Shown here piece after piece: positions 59,719 through 64,000 of a stretch of 64,000 nt of DNA. This DNA comes from Oreohelix idahoensis (Eukaryota > Mollusca > Gastropoda > Stylommatophora > Oreohelicidae), in contig JAMPIV010022916.1 in assembly GCA_024509875.1 (NCBI GenBank), positions 558,001 through 622,000 on the forward strand. The letters run 5' to 3'. A program made the translations under genes and the position numbers. The number at the start of each line of letters is the position of its first letter. Position 1 is the first letter of the stretch. The notes under the pieces are model-generated. The model did no database searches. It was not told the DNA's origin and worked only from the letters and a program-made list of their open reading frames with translations.

Positions 59719-59920
59719 TGTTTTAACATTACGTTTAGAATTCCATGAGAACATTGTCCAGTAGTGTTTATGTTTTAACATTACGTTTAGAGTTCCAGGA
59801 GAACATTGTCCAGTAGTATTTATGTTTTAACTTTACTTTTAGAGTTCCACGAGAAATATTTCTCTTTTAACGTTACTTTTAGAGTTGCATGAGAACACAG
59901 CCTTGTGGTGTTTCAGTTTT
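59719..59920. repeat. 52-bp minisatellite, right part
   Basis: Units starting TAGAATTCCATGAG, TAGAGTTCCAGGAG, TAGAGTTCCACGAG and TAGAGTTGCATGAG, with some shortened. This is the same array as 57331-57532, parted by the LINE. Confidence 0.85.
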
Positions 59921-59943
59921 AGATCGGAGCTCAGTGGTGAAAA

Positions 59944-60195
59944 AAAGGTAAAAGCAGTCCCAAAGCAGATACTGCCGTAGGTGAGTGGTGTTAGAGACTT
60001 GACCACATTAGATGAAGATTTTTAATGAGGTAAGGCGACCAGTTCCCCTTTTTTGCTGCCTTTACCGTCCCTAACTAAAAAACAGAATCAGGTTAACCCA
60101 TTTACAGCTAGGTAGACTGGAGCAAGACGCTACCATGTTCCGATCACAGAACCAGACAATTGTCCCGCAAAAGAAACTGTACCAATCGGATTCTC
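59944..60195 (-). repeat. tRNA-derived SINE, family A, diverged
   Basis: Tail AAAAAGGTAAAAGCAGTCCC at the left, body CAGTTCCCCTTTTTTGCTGC and TTACAGCTAGGTAGACTGGA, head end ACCAATCGGATTC. The boxes are partly eroded. Confidence 0.7.
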
Positions 60196-60949
60196 GAGTT
60201 AAGTGAACTATAATGAAACAACTCGATGATCTTGGAACGTTACGTTCTACTTCCTTAATTTCTAGTTGTCTGTGCTGTGCCCAAATTGTTTGGCTTTACG
60301 TCCCGCATGCGCCCGTCATCTCGACTATACATTGACGCCTTCTGCTAGTGCCAATGCTGACTTTGCCCTTTGAAGCATTTCATGAGTTTATTCTCTAAAC
60401 GCGCTCTTCGTTAAGGGAAGCGGCGTGATTAAGACAGCTCAAGACATAACGTTTTATGCGTGAATCATAAAGTTTATTAATGCTGTTAAATATAATTACA
60501 CTGTTGACAGTGTAATCAAACGTTGTCATGTATTGACCGCTGCTGTGACAATGTAGTTGTTCTATACGCAAGAATGGTGAATTTTAATATTAATTATACT
60601 TCGCGCTGTTCCGCTTAAATTAATAAATGTTAATGTTGCTATGTTTAGTATTTCATTTGTTAAATGAGGTCTTAAAATAGGGAGAAATTACTCGTTATTT
60701 CGCTCCATTAATTTTCTTTCGCGTCAGTTGTAAGAATCGTTAGCTTACTTCTTCTCTACGACACACTTTTTTTCTGTCTAACTAACCGGTCCACCATCTA
60801 TCATTTCTGCCGTCGTAAGGTGATTAAAATGTCAGATGCCTAAGAAATGATGCTTGTTCGAACCTCACCACTAAAGTAGTTGCATGGTTACTAATTTATA
60901 TGGTAGCAGATTTGACGTAGACTCTTCTCAGAATTTTCAACGTGCGGTG
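60196..60949. other. Unassigned DNA
   Basis: No supported feature seen. Confidence 0.4.
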
Positions 60950-62524
60950 GACACTTTCGCGCAATAGCCAACACAAACCAAACACAAAACTGAATGCCAC
61001 AACTGATAAAGTCCCCTCTTTTTATTCCAATTAATGATATCCACCAAAAGATAGATATAAGTGGATGGAAGCAGACATCATCATCATCATCAGTTGATAA
61101 GATCTCTATGGTGTTGTTTGCTCCACTGTAGTGTATGGAATGTCAACTTGACCTACGCAGTGGTGTGTAGACATGGATTGAGTGTATAATGTGCGAATGA
61201 TAATAAGGGTTCGTGGTGTTGACAAATGTTCTTTTCTCACACTCATGTATGGCTGGAAGTCATCGACACCAACGACTGTGTACCTTTACTAAAGTTTAAT
61301 TGGACGTACACACTCGACAGCACAGATAGTGACAAATCACAGGTTGGCATAATACATCATGGTACAGTGGATAAATGGTCTTGCAATGTTACATGGGCAC
61401 TCATGTAGAATAATAGTATAAAGGACTGTCAGTAGCCAAGCCCTCAGTATCGCCCATACATATATATCATCTGACTTCACTGACTGAGCACGTCAGCTTA
61501 TAAACAATATTTCAGATGGCTTCTAAACCTAATCTCGTTTAGCGACGATTCTCCAACATAATGTTCAGCACATATTTTTCCATATAATAATATTGAACCG
61601 CTAATAACGGGTTCTCATGTGTAGCAGTGATCTCTGGACTAAACAAGCGATAATACGGGCATCCCTTTTCTCTTCTTGAAAGTCACTACATGTTTGGTTC
61701 CAAGATGGCTTCACTCGTGAGCTGTCACTCACGTTTGGATACAGATAATGAATCTGTCCTAAAGTTAGTCATTCATAAAACATTTCATTGCTCTGTAGAT
61801 TTGATCATGAACAATTGACTGCATTCTACAGGATATAGTGCTGCTAGGAATCGAAGTCGTTTTCATCGAGTCAAATATATTCTCTTAGACATTCAAATCG
61901 TACCTATCGAAAATGGTGGCTTCGAACGAGAGAGTTCACAAGAGTATCTTTTATTACCTTGGTATCAGAAATATGATTCTGCCATTCCTTGGCAATAAGA
62001 CTAAACACTGGGGTAAAGCATACACGATAGGTCTAGACGACTATCACTTTCCCCACAAATACTGAGATCACTTTTTTCCCGGCGACAAGCCGACATAGAA
62101 AAACAGTCCCCATCAGGACGAAGCCAAATCACACCACACTCTAGCGACACATCCGCCGAATAGCCTTTGACCTCTCTAGAGACAACAGAACATATAGTTC
62201 GACTTAGATATGTAAAGATATACAGATATAAGACAGACTCATCCTACTCAGACAAACAATACACATAAATTCAGGCCATAGATATTCTGAAGCAAGAACA
62301 ATCTATTATTACCCAAACAACGAATAAATCGCAGTAAAATGGATTCATCCGCGGAGTTCGATCGAAGAGACGGCACAACTTTCAAGGGAAGTAACTCAAT
62401 AATGACTTTCCCTTAAGCACTAAAAAATTACCTATTTTGTTTACAAAATATTTGCGAACATAACAAGTATACTAATGTATAATATTGTAAGATATCAAAG
62501 ACTGCACGTAACAGTCTTACCACA
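60950..62524 (-). repeat. Probable 3' LTR of the right-edge element
   Basis: On the minus strand an LTR would start TGTGGTAAGACTGTTACG at 62524, directly after the purine tract. A reverse AATAAA lies near 61019-61024, fitting an LTR of about 1.5 kb. The far end could not be fixed, because the other LTR is outside the window. Confidence 0.45.
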
Positions 62525-62538
62525 CCTCCCGGGAAAAA
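62525..62538 (-). promoter_or_regulatory. Candidate polypurine tract
   Basis: The minus strand reads TTTTTCCCGGGAGG just before the TGTGGTAAG start. Its purine core CCCGGGAGG is short, so this is tentative. Confidence 0.45.
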
Positions 62539-62997
62539 AAATGGAACATTTTTTTTTTTTTTGCAGTACATCTAGGAGCAACGTACAATAGGCTCACAAC
62601 GCATGAATAATGCGCAGATGAAAATATCAGGACTACCTATAACGCCTAATATGAGGCTAAGTCGACTTATGGAACGACTGGTGAGAATGTGTCTCATAAC
62701 CTGAGAGAAATTATTTCTCTACAAGTATATTTTTCCAGGAAGGTGTCATCAAAGTATAATACAATTCTGGCAATTACACGATGCCTAAAAAATTCATATC
62801 ATCATTTCGTATTAGATATCTTAAATTTATGATTTATGAAGAAAAAAATCATCAAAGCACAGCGGTGAATAAACATCAATGAACCGCTATGTAGTGATAC
62901 AATCATTATATTATTAAATTACAAATGTGTATCTATCATGATATAGAAAAGGAACTACTATAGAACTAGACATATCAAGAAGTCTAAGCCCTAATAG

Positions 62998-64000
62998 TTA
63001 CGTGGAATCATGTGGGCATCTTGACAGAATGTCTGCCATCACATTATCTGATCCACGAATAGCTCGCACAGAGAAATGAAAAGGTTGAAGAGCAATTGCA
63101 TATCGAGTAGACCTCGAGCTCTTCAAATTCTTACTCTGTATAGCAGTAAGAGCTTTTTGGTCGGTTTCTACTATGAAATGTGCGCCTAGAAGGAATCTCT
63201 GTAGTTTGAGGATCGACCAAACCATAGCTAATAGCTCACGGTCTAGAACCGAATAATTCCTTTCTGCCGCATTAAGTTTTCTGGAAATATACATTACAGG
63301 ATGCAGAGTTCCAGAGTACTCTTGCATTAGTGCCGCTCCAATCCCAGTGGATGAAGCGTCACTACGAAGAACGAATGTTTTATCTTTAGTGGGTAGCACT
63401 AAAATAGGTGGTGTTGAAAACAATGTTTTAATCTTATCCAGAGAGCATTGGCATTCCTGAGACCAGTGGACCATATTAGGCGAACCTTTCTTTAGAAGTG
63501 TTGAAAGAGGTGCCATTTAGGGATTGAGATGTTAAGTATCTTACTAGTATTATGGTCCTCTGTCTTTAGGAAACCATGACCAACTCGGTGGCCTAGGAAA
63601 GAAATTTCGCTAAAACCAATATAGGCTTTAGAGGGTTTCGCTGTCAGGTTGTGCTCACGCAAAGTAGACAGCAATTCATCTAACCCTGAATAGTGATCTT
63701 CCCAAGTATCGCTGAAAAGACAGATGTCGTCTAGATATGCAATGACATCTGACCGATAAGATAGGATTCGGCGCATCATGCGTACGAATGTAGCTGGTGC
63801 GTTCATAAGACCGAAAGGCATAAAATTCCATTGGAACAAACCTCTAGGTGTTGAAAAAGCCGTGAGAGGTTTGGCGCGTTCAGATAAAGGAACTTGCCAA
63901 TATCCTTTAGACAAATCAAGTTTAGTGAAAAAATGAGATTTGGAGAGTCGAGTAAGTAGCTCTTCCAGTAAAGGCATAGGTTCGGCATCGAACTTCGTTA
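62998..64000 (-). pseudogene. Ty3-type Pol: reverse transcriptase and RNase H, frame-broken
   Basis: The frame is open at the right edge and reads TKFDAEPMPLLEELLTRLSK into the reverse transcriptase palm (KLDLSKGYWQVP with the first Asp, then FMPFGLMNAPATF, then YLDD). It continues to FLGHRVGHG and then breaks at about 63515. The segment that normally follows (the KK..RSFLG..GFYR region) is missing, and the next frame resumes at APLSTLLKKGSPNMVHWS. RNase H follows with D in LRSDASS, E in DRELLAM and D in VETDQKAL, ending ADILSRCPHDST and a stop. No integrase lies between this stop and the candidate LTR 473 bases on. Either the element has the same integrase-first order as the 27-36 kb one, or its 3' coding end is deleted. 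Confidence 0.8.

Overview
The window is AT-rich animal DNA made almost entirely of transposable elements. I found no host gene, rRNA, functional tRNA or CRISPR array. The mix of tRNA-derived SINEs, EEP-type LINEs, Ty3-type LTR elements, IS630/Tc1/mariner elements, pogo and hAT MITEs, and long GATA and TA microsatellites fits an invertebrate metazoan. A mollusc or other lophotrochozoan is my best guess from general repeat style, but the sequence does not prove it.

Layout. 1-24 kb is old repeat debris: LINE 3' ends, six copies of one tRNA-SINE, a full SINE with a 13-bp target duplication, two hAT-type MITEs, and a solo LTR sitting inside a LINE. 23-27 kb holds a compound GATA microsatellite, a 5'-truncated LINE reverse transcriptase, and a long non-coding repeat broken by a small retroposon and a TA/TG microsatellite. 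27.35-35.78 kb is a complete, apparently young LTR retrotransposon on the minus strand: 1.85-kb near-identical LTRs, GAGGT target duplication, primer-binding site, polypurine tract, and one 1479-codon gag-pol frame. 37.52-39.72 kb is a mariner-like transposon with 24-bp perfect inverted repeats. 40-57 kb is more repeats: LINE RNase H debris, SINEs, a pogo MITE, a second solo LTR, and the long repeat again. 57.5-59.7 kb is a decayed EEP/RT LINE inserted in a 52-bp minisatellite. 62.5-64 kb is the 3' end of a second, broken Ty3-type element that runs off the right edge.

The main point of interest is the 27-36 kb element. Its proteins are unmistakably Ty3/gypsy type, but the order is gag, protease, integrase, reverse transcriptase, RNase H, which is the Ty1/copia order. 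This is the rare Gmr1-type arrangement, described for deuterostome elements. The broken element at the right edge also stops directly after RNase H, so it may be a relative. The mariner-like element has 83 residues between its second and third catalytic acids, matching the DD82E (Sailor) group rather than ordinary Tc1 or mariner.

Ancestry is nested. Several insertions can be ordered in time by the element they interrupt: solo LTR in LINE, LINE in minisatellite, LINE in a CGTT-tailed repeat, LINE and solo LTR in one dispersed repeat, SINE in the same repeat. The genes do not form a pathway. Each mobile element carries only its own replication machinery, and most are dead.
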